DNA of 60,804 bases from Nereida sp024640765 (GTDB taxonomy: Bacteria; Pseudomonadota; Alphaproteobacteria; Rhodobacterales; Rhodobacteraceae): the NCBI GenBank assembly GCA_024640765.1, contig JAHEEK010000011.1:1-60804 (forward strand). Reading direction: 5' to 3'. Every line of letters starts with the position of its first letter. Within the stretch, counting starts at the first letter, position 1. Below are positions 52,542 through 60,804 of the stretch, in pieces. The notes under the pieces were generated by a model, which was given only the letters and a program-made list of their open reading frames with translations, searched no databases and was not told the origin of the DNA. Position numbers and translations under genes: made by a program.

Positions 52542-53020
52542 TCATCGTAGAACCAGGCGATCCCAAAGACCCACAGGCGACGGCACTGCTTACGCAGAGC
52601 CATTGTCTGATGGAAAGCCTATTTCCACCCGAAGACAATGCGTTCCTCAACATTGATGAGCTATGCGCGCCGGACATCCACTTTTTTGTGGCTCGGCGTG
52701 GGCAATTCATTCGGGGGACCGGTGCAGTAGCTGCGCGCGAAAACTATGGTGAGTTGAAGTCTATGTTCGTTGACCCAGAGGCCCGTGGCCAGGGGATCGC
52801 AGATGCTATTTTGCGCGCACTAGAAGATCACGCGCGCTCGCTCAACCTGCCCGAACTCAAGTTGGAAACTGGCAATGCTCTGCACGCGGCGCACCGACTT
52901 TATGCACGCCACGGTTTTGAAACATGCGGCCCGTTTGGGGATTATATCCAAAACGCGACCAGTATTTTCATGACAAAAACGCTGGCTGACGTCACCACCA
53001 TTTCTCATAACCCAGAGTAA
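52538..53020 (+). CDS. GNAT-family N-acetyltransferase
   Basis: 160 residues. The acetyl-CoA-binding motif is VDPEARGQGIADAILRALE (as RGQGIA), followed by LKLETGNALHAAHRLYARHGFE typical of motif B in small-molecule or amino-acid acetyltransferases. Its 4-base overlap with cobW and 5-base gap to cobN place it firmly in the cobalt operon. The substrate is unknown. Confidence 0.85.
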   Translation: MIIVEPGDPKDPQATALLTQSHCLMESLFPPEDNAFLNIDELCAPDIHFFVARRGQFIRGTGAVAARENYGELKSMFVDPEARGQGIADAILRALEDHARSLNLPELKLETGNALHAAHRLYARHGFETCGPFGDYIQNATSIFMTKTLADVTTISHNPE

Positions 53021-53025
53021 AGCCA

Positions 53026-56000
53026 ATGCACCTTCTTGCCGCGACCCCCGGTTCAATTGATGACGGGAAAGAACCCGTAGACCTTGGCCAAACGCCAGCG
53101 GATGTTGTGTTCATTTCAGCAGCAGACACAGAGTTGGCCGCCTTGTCCGCCGCCCGTGCCGAGATGCAGTCTCCACCTACACTACGGCTGGCCAGCATGA
53201 TGCACTTGATGCATCCGATGTCTGTTGATTTGCATATCCAAGACTGCACATCAGGCTCAAAACTGATAATTGCGCGGGTGCTTGGGGGAACAGGATACTG
53301 GCGCTACGGCGTTGAGCAATACGCCGCCAATTGCCATGACAACGACATACCTTTGGCTTTGTTGCCCGGTGATGACAAACCTGATCCAGAGCTGCGCAAT
53401 CTGTCGACTGTCAGTGATGAAGGCTACGACGCACTCTGGGCGTATTTGACAGAAGGCGGCCCCGCCAACGCCACTGGTTTTCTGGAATACACCAATGCCA
53501 TGCTTGGGCGCGGGACCCACCCTGCCGCAGCCGCGCCATTGCTGCGCGCAGGACTTTATTGGCCGGGCGAGCAATCCCCGACGCTGGCCAGCCTACAAGA
53601 AAACTGGACCAAAAACGCGCCAGTTGTTCCAATCATTTTCTACCGTGCACTTGTCCAAGGCGCAGGGCTGAACCCCATAAACCGTCTGGTAAAATCACTG
53701 TTGCGGGCGGGGCTAAATCCAATGCCGGTGTTTGTGGCGTCCCTAAAAGACCCTGTTAGCCAAGCCACCCTTGAGCATCTTTTTAGCGAAGCGCCGCCAG
53801 CCACCATTGTGAACTGTACGTCTTTTGCAGTGGGCAGCCCGCATGAGCAAAACACACCACAAAACCCTTTGACCAGCGCTGCTGCCAATCAAGCACCCGT
53901 ATTTCAAGTCGTGCTATCAGCAAGTTCACAAGACGCATGGGCAGATGGTTTGACGGGACTGTCCGCACGCGACATCGCGATGAACGTAGCCCTGCCAGAA
54001 GTAGACGGCCGCATCTTGAGCCGCGCTGTATCGTTCAAGGGCGAAGCCTATTTCGACGAGGCAACCCAATGTCCCATCGCAACGTATCAAGCCGTGGGTG
54101 ACCGAATTGATTTCGTCACACAACTTGCAGCCAACTGGGCAAAGCTGCGGCACACCGCCAAGGCAGACAGAAAAGTGGCGCTCGTTCTGGCGAACTACCC
54201 CAACAAAGACGGCCGCCTCGCAAATGGCGTGGGCCTTGATACGCCAGCGGCAACGGTTGATGCTCTTGGCGCACTTGCACATGATGGTTACAACACTGCG
54301 CCCCCTGCCTCATCAAAGGCACTGATGGATATGATCATGGCAGGTCCCACCAACTGGCTGACGGACCGTGCGCGGACAACTGGCGGCGTGCATCTTCCGC
54401 TCAGCATCTACGAACAACACTTCAACGCGCTGCCTTATGACATCAAACAAAAGATGAACGACAAATGGGGCGCGCCAATAGACGATCCCTTCTTTTGTTC
54501 AAAAATATCCGCGCCGCAGGCACAACAAGACGGCTTCAAACTATCGATCTTTGAGTTTGGTAATGCCGTGGTCGGTGTCCAGCCTGCACGTGGCTACAAC
54601 ATCGATCCTGAGGAAACATACCATTCACCTGATCTGATACCGCCGCACAACTACCTCGCGTTTTATATCTGGCTTCGCCATCATTGGGGTACCGATGCAA
54701 TTGTACACATGGGCAAACACGGCAACCTCGAGTGGCTTCCAGGTAAGGCAGTAGCGCTTTCCCAAACGTGTTGGCCCGAAGTTGTCTTTGGCCCCACGCC
54801 GCACCTTTACCCGTTTATCGTCAACGACCCCGGCGAAGGCACCCAAGCAAAACGTCGCGCGCAGGCTGTGATCCTTGATCATCTCACCCCGCCGCTAACG
54901 CGCGCTGAAACCTACGGGCCGCTCAAAGATCTTGAGGCACTCGTGGATGAATATTACGAAGCCGCTGGTGTTGATCCACGCCGGATCACCCATCTGCGCC
55001 GCGAGATTTTGTCCCTGACAGCAGCAACAGGAATTGACCGTGATGTCGGCATGAACGGGGCTGATGAAGATACTGATCTTGCAAAACTGGACGCCTATCT
55101 TTGCGAGCTGAAAGAAGCACAAATTCGCGACGGCCTGCATATTTTCGGCACCTCCCCCACAGATACCCAAGAGCGTGATCTAACGATTGCGCTGACCCGT
55201 GTGGCACGCGGCAGCGGTGAAGGTGTGGATGCGTCGTTGATTGGCGCACTTGCCCGTGACTTTGAGCTCGGATTTGATCCCTTGAATTGCGAAATGTCCG
55301 CGCCGTGGGCAGGCCCCAAGCCGGACGCACTTGGCGGCGGCACGTGGCGCACGGCAGGCGACACAGTTGAGCGCCTTGAAGAATTCGCCATCAAATTGCT
55401 GGATGAAACTGCGCACGCCCCGGGCCCAGAAAGCGCGTTGGTTATGGAGCATATCGCCCAAGTGGTACGCCCAACCGTTGCAGCCTGCGGACCCGCAGAA
55501 ACAAACGCGCTGCTCACCGGATTGAACGGTTTGGCCGTCTCCGCAGGCCCATCAGGTGCCCCTACCCGTGGTCGCCTGGATACACTGCCAACGGGCCGCA
55601 ATTTTTATTCCGTCGACAGCCGCGCGATTCCCACACAAACTGCGTGGACCCTTGGCTGGAAGTCGGCAAACCTGCTGATCGAAAAGCATCTTCAGGACAA
55701 CGGCGACTGGCCCCGTGCGTTGCTACTGACCGCTTGGGGCACGGCCAATATGCGTACTGGCGGTGACGATGTTGCACAAGCACTGGCCCTGATGGGGGTT
55801 AAGCCCAAGTGGGATATGGCATCGCGCCGCGTCACAGGTTTTGAAGTTATCCCCCACAGCGTTCTGGGCCGGCCACGGGTTGACGTGACATTGCGTGTCT
55901 CGGGCTTTTTCCGTGATGCGTTTCCACAACAAATCGCGCTGGTGGACAGCGCTTCACGCGCAATTCAAGAACTGGATGAACCGGACAACCATGCCGCGCT

Positions 56001-56703
56001 AAACAAAGGGCCGCGCGTTTATGGTAGCAAACCCGGCGCTTACGGTGCTGGCCTGCAAGCCATGATTGATGAGCGTCTTTGGAACAACAAAGCCGATCTA
56101 GGTGATGCCTATCTTGAGTGGGGTAGCTACGCTTACGGCGCAAACCTTGAAGGCGCGCTTGACCGCGACGGCCTAAGCGCGCGGTTGTCACAAGTAGATG
56201 CGATTGTGCAAAACCAAGACAACCGCGAGCATGATATTCTGGACAGCGATGACTACTATCAATTTGAAGGTGGGGCTGCGGCGGCTGTGGCATCGCTACA
56301 GGGCAAAGACCCACTGGTTTATCACAACGATCACTCGCGCCCTGAACGCCCGTTAATCAGAACCCTTGATAATGAGATTGGCCGTGTTGTCAGGTCACGT
56401 GTGGTGAACCCCAAATGGATCGATGGGGTTAAGCGGCATGGCTACAAAGGCGCTTTCGAAATTGCTGCAACAGTGGATTATCTGTTTGCGTTTGCCGCTA
56501 CGACAGGCGCTGTAAAGCAGCACCACTTTGACCTCGTGGAAGAGGCGTTTTTGGCAAATGATGATACCCGTGACTTTATCGCAGAACACAATGACCCCGC
56601 GTTGCGCGACATCGCCGATCGGCTTCAAGAGGCGATTGATCGTGGATTGTGGGTCCCCCGCTCAAACTCGGCCCGAGCGCGCATTGATGCCTACAAACGC
56701 TAG
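53026..56703 (+). CDS. cobN: Cobaltochelatase subunit CobN
   Basis: 1225 residues; large subunit of the ATP-dependent CobNST chelatase that inserts cobalt late, into hydrogenobyrinic acid a,c-diamide. Typical segments: GGTGYWRYGVEQY, LANYPNKDGRLANGVGLDTP, MGKHGNLEWLPGKAVALS and RPRVDVTLRVSGFFRDAFP. It is homologous to the magnesium-chelatase H subunit. cobS and cobT are not in the window. The stop overlaps that of the convergent lipoprotein gene by 4 bases. Confidence 0.96.
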   Translation: MHLLAATPGSIDDGKEPVDLGQTPADVVFISAADTELAALSAARAEMQSPPTLRLASMMHLMHPMSVDLHIQDCTSGSKLIIARVLGGTGYWRYGVEQYAANCHDNDIPLALLPGDDKPDPELRNLSTVSDEGYDALWAYLTEGGPANATGFLEYTNAMLGRGTHPAAAAPLLRAGLYWPGEQSPTLASLQENWTKNAPVVPIIFYRALVQGAGLNPINRLVKSLLRAGLNPMPVFVASLKDPVSQATLEHLFSEAPPATIVNCTSFAVGSPHEQNTPQNPLTSAAANQAPVFQVVLSASSQDAWADGLTGLSARDIAMNVALPEVDGRILSRAVSFKGEAYFDEATQCPIATYQAVGDRIDFVTQLAANWAKLRHTAKADRKVALVLANYPNKDGRLANGVGLDTPAATVDALGALAHDGYNTAPPASSKALMDMIMAGPTNWLTDRARTTGGVHLPLSIYEQHFNALPYDIKQKMNDKWGAPIDDPFFCSKISAPQAQQDGFKLSIFEFGNAVVGVQPARGYNIDPEETYHSPDLIPPHNYLAFYIWLRHHWGTDAIVHMGKHGNLEWLPGKAVALSQTCWPEVVFGPTPHLYPFIVNDPGEGTQAKRRAQAVILDHLTPPLTRAETYGPLKDLEALVDEYYEAAGVDPRRITHLRREILSLTAATGIDRDVGMNGADEDTDLAKLDAYLCELKEAQIRDGLHIFGTSPTDTQERDLTIALTRVARGSGEGVDASLIGALARDFELGFDPLNCEMSAPWAGPKPDALGGGTWRTAGDTVERLEEFAIKLLDETAHAPGPESALVMEHIAQVVRPTVAACGPAETNALLTGLNGLAVSAGPSGAPTRGRLDTLPTGRNFYSVDSRAIPTQTAWTLGWKSANLLIEKHLQDNGDWPRALLLTAWGTANMRTGGDDVAQALALMGVKPKWDMASRRVTGFEVIPHSVLGRPRVDVTLRVSGFFRDAFPQQIALVDSASRAIQELDEPDNHAALNKGPRVYGSKPGAYGAGLQAMIDERLWNNKADLGDAYLEWGSYAYGANLEGALDRDGLSARLSQVDAIVQNQDNREHDILDSDDYYQFEGGAAAAVASLQGKDPLVYHNDHSRPERPLIRTLDNEIGRVVRSRVVNPKWIDGVKRHGYKGAFEIAATVDYLFAFAATTGAVKQHHFDLVEEAFLANDDTRDFIAEHNDPALRDIADRLQEAIDRGLWVPRSNSARARIDAYKR

Positions 56704-57020
56704 TGCCGCTTGATCGCATAGGTTCCGTCATCCACGCATTTTAGGCGCGCAACAGCCTTTGCCTGATCGCCGCTAAGTGTGCCCTTACGAACGGTGCATC
56801 CAGTAGTTTGCTGGATAGCGATCAACATTTTATCAGCAACCGCACCCGCGTCCGTTGCCCACTCCATATTGGTGCGAATGACCTCTGCGCGGTCGTTTCG
56901 TTGACGAACCGTAAAATCGCTTCCGCCAACAGAAATGCGCATCGGCTCCAGCCCGATGAACGCAGGCCCACCCATGTCACATCCCGCCAATACCAAAACG
57001 GCACACCAAAACAGACGCAT
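56700..57020 (-). CDS. Uncharacterised small lipoprotein
   Basis: 106 residues from the ATG at 57020, preceded by AAGGAG. Signal MRLFWCAVLVLAGC gives the lipobox Cys14. The rest contains ISVGGSDFTVRQRNDRAEVIR and two cysteines (GCTVRKGTL, LKCVDDG). I recognise no family. It is inserted between cobN and cobO but in opposite orientation, so probably it is independent of cobalamin. Confidence 0.7.
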   Translation of the reverse strand: MRLFWCAVLVLAGCDMGGPAFIGLEPMRISVGGSDFTVRQRNDRAEVIRTNMEWATDAGAVADKMLIAIQQTTGCTVRKGTLSGDQAKAVARLKCVDDGTYAIKRH

Positions 57021-57150
57021 CACAAATCTCCTTAACTCGCTACGCCTTCACTAATCGGCAATATCCCTTAACTAAGCCCTAACGCCCATTGCTCTCCTGC
57101 GTATTTCCCTCTTAGATCGATACAACACATCAAGTGGATAGGAGCCGGAC

Positions 57151-57753
57151 ATGGATGATGATCGCCACGCAATGAAAATGGCCAAAAAGAAAGTTGCTCG
57201 TGATAAAATCATGGCGACTAAAACCGATGAAAAGGGCCTCGTTATTGTTCATACTGGCAAAGGCAAGGGTAAATCTTCCTCGGCCTTTGGCATGATCTTC
57301 CGGTGTATCGCGCATGATATGCAGTGCGCTGTTGTGCAGTTCATTAAAGGCGGCATGTCCACAGGTGAGCGCGATCTGATCCTATCCAAATTCTCTGATA
57401 CTTGTGCGTTTCACACCATGGGCGAGGGCTTCACTTGGGAAACCCAAGACCGGTCACGCGACACAGAAATGGCGCAGGCGGCGTGGGCCAAGGCAAAAGA
57501 GCTGATCTTGGATGACGCCAACAAAATGGTGCTGCTCGACGAGATCAACATCGCGTTGCGCTATGATTACCTTGACGTGAACGAGGTCGTAGCCTTCTTG
57601 CGCGATCACAAACCTCATATGACCCACGTCGTTCTGACAGGCCGCAATGCCAAAGACGAGCTGATCGAACACGCCGATCTGGTCACTGAGATGGAGTTGA
57701 TCAAGCATCCGTTCCGCTCGGGTATCAAAGCGCAAATCGGCGTTGAGTTTTAA
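57151..57753 (+). CDS. cobO: Cob(I)yrinic acid a,c-diamide adenosyltransferase
   Basis: 200 residues, CobA/CobO/BtuR P-loop family. Walker A HTGKGKGKSSSAFG (34-47), DEINIALRYDYLD and GRNAKDELIEHADLVTEM are characteristic. It adds the adenosyl group from ATP to the reduced cobalt after CobN action. TAGGAG precedes the ATG. The two Lin0512 genes follow within 18 bases and look cotranscribed. Confidence 0.96.
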   Translation: MDDDRHAMKMAKKKVARDKIMATKTDEKGLVIVHTGKGKGKSSSAFGMIFRCIAHDMQCAVVQFIKGGMSTGERDLILSKFSDTCAFHTMGEGFTWETQDRSRDTEMAQAAWAKAKELILDDANKMVLLDEINIALRYDYLDVNEVVAFLRDHKPHMTHVVLTGRNAKDELIEHADLVTEMELIKHPFRSGIKAQIGVEF

Positions 57754-57771
57754 GCAAAGCTGGGGGCACTC

Positions 57772-58125
57772 ATGAAGCATCGTTTGTTGACTGAATTTGG
57801 CATGGGCAGCTCCTTGCGCCGGCTAGATTACACGGCCGCCTCTGAAAAGGCCCTGAAAGACGCACTGTGGCACAACTCGATCAACCTTGCGGAGCTCTTT
57901 GGCAAAGACAAAGAGGATATGATCATCGACGTCGAGATTGCCTGCCAAGCGCCAGATACAGTGGACACAGAGCGTCTGAAATCCGTGTTCCCGTACGGCC
58001 AAATCAACATAACGACACACCACGGCGGCCTTGATATTCCCCGCCCAGAGGCCGCAGGCGGCAACCCCACAATCATGGCCCACGCGGTCATTCATGTGTC
58101 TCTCGAACTGGAGGGCACAGCATGA
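57772..58125 (+). CDS. Lin0512-family protein, copy 1
   Basis: 117 residues, soluble. FGMGSSLRRLDYTAASEKALKDALWHNSI and VEIACQAPDTVDTERLKSVFPYG resemble a short conserved family of unknown function. The neighbour shares its length and layout: GMGNDLYGMDYTKAAARAIEDALRHSSI aligns directly (as GMGxxLxxxDYTxAAxxAxxDALxHxSI). It begins 18 bases after cobO. A cobalamin link is inferred from position only. Confidence 0.75.
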   Translation: MKHRLLTEFGMGSSLRRLDYTAASEKALKDALWHNSINLAELFGKDKEDMIIDVEIACQAPDTVDTERLKSVFPYGQINITTHHGGLDIPRPEAAGGNPTIMAHAVIHVSLELEGTA

Positions 58126-58469
58126 GTATTGATCAACGTTTCATCATTGAAATGGGCATGGGCAATGACCTTTACGGTATGGATTACACAAAAGCCGCAG
58201 CGCGTGCGATTGAAGATGCCCTGCGCCATTCATCTATTCCGATGTTCGAGGCTTTGGGTATTTCCCACGACATGATGCGCGTGCAAGTCACCGTTGGTGT
58301 GGCAGAGCCCGACAAGCTTGATCTTGACGCGCTAACCGCAAAACTTCCGCGCGGCAAAGCAACGGTTAAGGGCGTGAAAGGCGGACACAACAGTGCAAAC
58401 CCCGCAACGGGCCAAACCAGCGTTATTGCCACTGCAGCGGTTGAGGCGTTTTTACCCTTTCAAGGCTAG
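58122..58469 (+). CDS. Lin0512-family protein, copy 2
   Basis: 115 residues, paralogue of the preceding gene, overlapping it by 4 bases (ATGA). It keeps the GMGNDLYGMDYTKAA motif and VTVGVAEPDKLDLDALTAKLP but has a basic C-terminal stretch (GKATVKGVKGGH) that the first copy lacks. The pair may form a heterodimer. Its 3' end overlaps the convergent TPP-enzyme gene by 18 bases. Confidence 0.75.
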   Translation: MSIDQRFIIEMGMGNDLYGMDYTKAAARAIEDALRHSSIPMFEALGISHDMMRVQVTVGVAEPDKLDLDALTAKLPRGKATVKGVKGGHNSANPATGQTSVIATAAVEAFLPFQG

Positions 58470-60095
58470 AGCACGGGTCGCGCTGAGCGATTGACCCGTT
58501 GAAAGCACGTCCTCATCAAGCTGCACTTCGATGATTGAAACTTTGCCACTTGCTTCAGCGCGCTTGAACGCTTCTGCGAATTGAGCATCATTTTGCACCG
58601 TCTCGCCGTGACCCCCATAGGCGCGGGCAAGAGCAGCAAAATCAGGGGTCGCCATATCAGTTCCGCTCACGCGCGCAGGATATGTCTTTTCTTGGTGCAT
58701 CCGAATGGTGCCGTAGCGCCGGTTGTTCATAACAATCACGATTACGGACGCACCGTGCTGCATCGCTGTCGACATTTCGTTAAGCGTCATTTGAAAACAG
58801 CCGTCGCCCGCTAAACAAACAACCGTTTTGGCAGAGTGCTCAAGTTTCGCAGCAATCGCAGCAGGAAAGCCATACCCCATGCTGCCGCTAGTTGGCGCAA
58901 GCTGTGTGCCATATCTTTTGTAGCTGAAATAGCGGTGCAACCACGCGGCGTAGTTCCCCGCGCCGTTCGTGACAATCGAGTCCTTGGGCAGATTCTCCGA
59001 CAGCCAGCAGATAATGTTTTCCTGCTTGGCATCTCCGGGGCTTTCTGTGGGCTGTAGCCATGCATCATATGTTGCGCGGCACTCGGCCATCCAATCAGGC
59101 TGCCGCTGAAGCGGCGCGCACTTATGCAGCGCCGCAATCATCTCATCAGCACGGACCACGACACCAAACTCTGTCGGCCACACACGGCCAATTTCTTCAG
59201 CGCCCACATGGATATGAACCAACGCTTTTTGGTCTGCCATCAAGGAGTAGCCCTGCGTTTCGATGTCGCCCAGCCGACTACCAAGCGCGATGATCAAATC
59301 AGCTTTTTTGAAGCACGCTGCCAACTTGGGGTTCAGGCCAACGTTCAAATCACCAGCATACGCAAAGCTTTGATTGTCGATGTAATCCTGCCGGCGAAAA
59401 CCCGCGGCCACGGGAATGTTGTTAACCTCGGCGAACTCACGCAAACTCTGTGCCGCTTCTACGGACCAATGAGGGCCACCCACAACAATAAGAGGACGCT
59501 GCGCGCGTTCAATCCGCTCCATGATTGTTTTCGCGGGTTCTGCTAGATCAGACGCTTGATGCACGACGGCACCCTCACGCAGGGGAAGGTCATGGCAAGC
59601 CGCGCTCAGCATATCTTCGGGCAACGCCAAAACAACGGGACCAGGCCGCCCTGACAATGCCGTTTGAAAAGCACGTTGGATAAACTCGGGCAAGCGTTCA
59701 GTCTGATCGACCTCTTCAACCCACTTCGCCAAATCGCCAAACATCTGGCGGTAGTCGACTTCTTGAAACGCCCCTCGCCCACGATCGAACCGCGCAATTT
59801 GACCGACAAACATCACCACGGGGCTGCTGTCTTGGCGCGCAATATGAATGCCCGCAGCGGCATTGCAAGCACCAGGACCGCGCGTCACAAAGCACACCCC
59901 AACTTGGCCCGTCAGCTTTGCATGCGCCTCAGCCATCATGGCCGCAGCACCTTCGTGGCGGCAGGTAACAACCTCAATATCGTGATCAAGCAAGCCATCT
60001 AGAGCCGCCAAAAAGCTTTCGCCTGGAACTTGAAAAACCCGCTTAACACCCATCTTTGCAAGCTGCGCTGCCAAGATTTTTCCACCATGCTGCAT
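58452..60095 (-). CDS. Thiamine-diphosphate-dependent enzyme resembling the acetolactate synthase large subunit
   Basis: 547 residues. The catalytic Glu is in TCRHEGAAAMMAEAHAK and FVTRGPGACNAA lies next to it. The TPP/magnesium motif is CLAGDGCFQMTLNEM, with MNNRRYG after it. The order is PYR domain, middle domain and PP domain, as in the IlvB/oxalyl-CoA decarboxylase class. It is not adjacent to an ilvN-type regulatory subunit, so catabolic or specialised decarboxylation is possible. I chose ATG 60095 with AAGGG 8 bases upstream; a GTG two codons earlier is too close to that site. Confidence 0.88.
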   Translation of the reverse strand: MQHGGKILAAQLAKMGVKRVFQVPGESFLAALDGLLDHDIEVVTCRHEGAAAMMAEAHAKLTGQVGVCFVTRGPGACNAAAGIHIARQDSSPVVMFVGQIARFDRGRGAFQEVDYRQMFGDLAKWVEEVDQTERLPEFIQRAFQTALSGRPGPVVLALPEDMLSAACHDLPLREGAVVHQASDLAEPAKTIMERIERAQRPLIVVGGPHWSVEAAQSLREFAEVNNIPVAAGFRRQDYIDNQSFAYAGDLNVGLNPKLAACFKKADLIIALGSRLGDIETQGYSLMADQKALVHIHVGAEEIGRVWPTEFGVVVRADEMIAALHKCAPLQRQPDWMAECRATYDAWLQPTESPGDAKQENIICWLSENLPKDSIVTNGAGNYAAWLHRYFSYKRYGTQLAPTSGSMGYGFPAAIAAKLEHSAKTVVCLAGDGCFQMTLNEMSTAMQHGASVIVIVMNNRRYGTIRMHQEKTYPARVSGTDMATPDFAALARAYGGHGETVQNDAQFAEAFKRAEASGKVSIIEVQLDEDVLSTGQSLSATRALALKG

Positions 60096-60162
60096 AATCA
60101 CTGCCCTTGCGCTGTCACCGATTTGCCTTACCTGACACGCGTATTAATAAAAGGACAAGCCG

Positions 60163-60687
60163 ATGCATGTACTCGGCATTTCTGGAAACCTGCGTAAAGA
60201 GGCCACCAACCGTAAACTCATTCGTTAAGCTGCACGCATTGGCGGCGCTAGCACCTATGTCGAGGCTGATCTGAACCTGCCACTTTATGATGGTGATCTA
60301 GAGGCCGCTGAGGGCATTCCTGCCTCAGTTCAGGCGCTCGCAGATCAGATCAAAGCAGCGGATGCAGTGGTCATTTCAACACCTGAGTATAACAAAGGCA
60401 TCTCGGGTGTTTTGAAAAACGCATTGGACTGGGTAAGCCGTACTGAAGGCAGCGTATGACAAGATAAGCCAGTTGCAATTTTATCAGCAGCAGCAGGCCG
60501 CGCGAGCGGAGAGCGGGCCCAGTCAAACCTACGCCTCGCGATGAACCCGTTCATGGCCCACGTAATCAGCGGACCCGAAGTAATGCTTGCCAACAGTTCC
60601 GACGCGTTCGACGAAAACGGGCACCTGACAAACGAGCGCACAGTAGCAGGTATTGAGAAGCTGATGGCAAAGCTGCGCCCAAGCTAA
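60163..60687 (+). pseudogene. NAD(P)H-dependent FMN reductase with two in-frame stop codons
   Basis: The frame gives 174 codons of a flavodoxin-like FMN reductase: HVLGISGNLRKEATNR, ADLNLPLYDGDLEAAEGI, STPEYNKGISGVLKNALDWVSR. TAA at 60226-60228 (codon 22) stands where Glu is expected in LIREAAR, and TGA at 60457-60459 (codon 99) where Trp is expected in a NPW-type stretch. The ribosome site AAAGGA and the terminal part (VAGIEKLMAKLRPS) remain. Similarity over the whole length shows recent decay. The stop overlaps that of the convergent VOC gene. Confidence 0.88.
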
Positions 60688-60804
60688 ATGGCGTTTGAAA
60701 CCTCAATCAAATTGCCATCGGGATCACGTACATAAACCGATAGTAATTTGGTCTGCGCGCCTGTGCGCTCAACAGGGCCATCAACGACTTCAACGTGGTG
60801 CTTT
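60684..60804 (-). CDS. VOC-family protein, 3' end only
   Basis: The last 39 codons of a vicinal-oxygen-chelate protein run off the right edge. LLSVYVRDPDGNLIEVSN is the usual metal-ligand Glu strand of glyoxalase/dioxygenase-like folds. The start lies outside the window, so its subfamily cannot be named. Confidence 0.75.
   Translation of the reverse strand, partial: KHHVEVVDGPVERTGAQTKLLSVYVRDPDGNLIEVSNAI

Noticed and set aside
2039..60687. A reassigned stop codon (TAG, TAA or TGA read as sense)
   Set aside because: TAG ends chvI and cobN, TAA ends pckA and pyrF, and TGA ends many overlapping genes, so all three act as stops here; the interrupted genes differ in which codon they carry.
1..60804. 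CRISPR array, prophage or insertion sequence
   Set aside because: No regularly spaced repeats, no transposase or integrase, and no phage structural genes seen.

Overview
The window reads as a contiguous piece of an alphaproteobacterial chromosome, most likely a marine Rhodobacterales (Roseobacter-group) bacterium. The evidence is gene content and order: a short HprK/EIIA/HPr/RapZ phosphorelay beside ChvG/ChvI and pckA, a (2S)-methylsuccinyl-CoA dehydrogenase of the ethylmalonyl-CoA pathway, the folK-rpoZ-rsh-pdxJ-acpS-lepB-rnc-era-recO block, and a cobalamin locus with a CbiG-CobJ fusion, CbiX and CobN. Base composition is moderately GC-rich and even throughout. I saw no insertion sequence, phage gene, tRNA, rRNA or CRISPR array. 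The genus cannot be named from the sequence alone.

Layout. 0-3.6 kb: msrQP (repair of oxidised periplasmic methionine) and a glutamate-synthase-like flavoprotein gene interrupted by an amber codon. 4-10.3 kb: clpB with a heat-shock-type promoter and a good terminator, pyrF, an uncharacterised protein, a 3-hydroxybutyryl-CoA dehydrogenase and an acyltransferase. 10.3-16.8 kb: HPr, EIIA, RapZ, HprK, ChvG, ChvI and divergent pckA. ChvG is frameshifted and its frame runs into hprK. ChvI carries two nonsense codons and a frameshift. 16.8-20 kb: TauE-type permease, mcd and a META-domain lipoprotein. 20-28.7 kb: a long minus-strand housekeeping block (RNA processing, signal peptidase, acyl-carrier protein activation, pyridoxine and folate synthesis, (p)ppGpp metabolism, RNA polymerase omega). 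28.8-34.8 kb: ispH, a methyltransferase and rnhA; opposite them def, a deformylase-like paralogue without the catalytic residues, and fmt; then a PatB-type C-S lyase.

34.8-58.5 kb is dominated by cobalamin biosynthesis. A minus-strand operon holds a small His-containing protein, cbiX, cobH, cobL, cobI, cbiG-cobJ and cobM. A plus-strand group holds a DUF1636-like protein, cobC and cobD, followed by a lytic transglycosylase. After smc, a cobalamin riboswitch precedes cbiM, cobW, a GNAT acetyltransferase and cobN. cobO and two tandem overlapping Lin0512-family genes follow. Together these cover corrin-ring methylation, cobalt uptake and insertion, adenosylation and aminopropanol-arm attachment. 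cobA, cobG/cobZ, cobF, cobK, cobB, cobQ, cobS, cobT, cobU, cobV and cobP are not in the window. The right end holds a TPP-dependent acetolactate-synthase-like enzyme, an FMN-reductase pseudogene with two in-frame stops, and the 3' end of a VOC-family gene.

The points I find most worth a second look are the joint decay of the normally conserved ChvG/ChvI pair and the run-on of ChvG into HprK; the tandem Lin0512 genes beside cobO; a repeated Cys motif plus His-rich tail in CbiX, matched by a His-rich insert in CobW; the catalytically dead deformylase paralogue; and a riboswitch-controlled cbiM with no adjacent ECF partner genes. At least four gene remnants with clear nonsense or frameshift lesions in about 60 kb suggest recent pseudogene formation or assembly error. 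A changed genetic code is unlikely, because all three stop codons end intact genes here.
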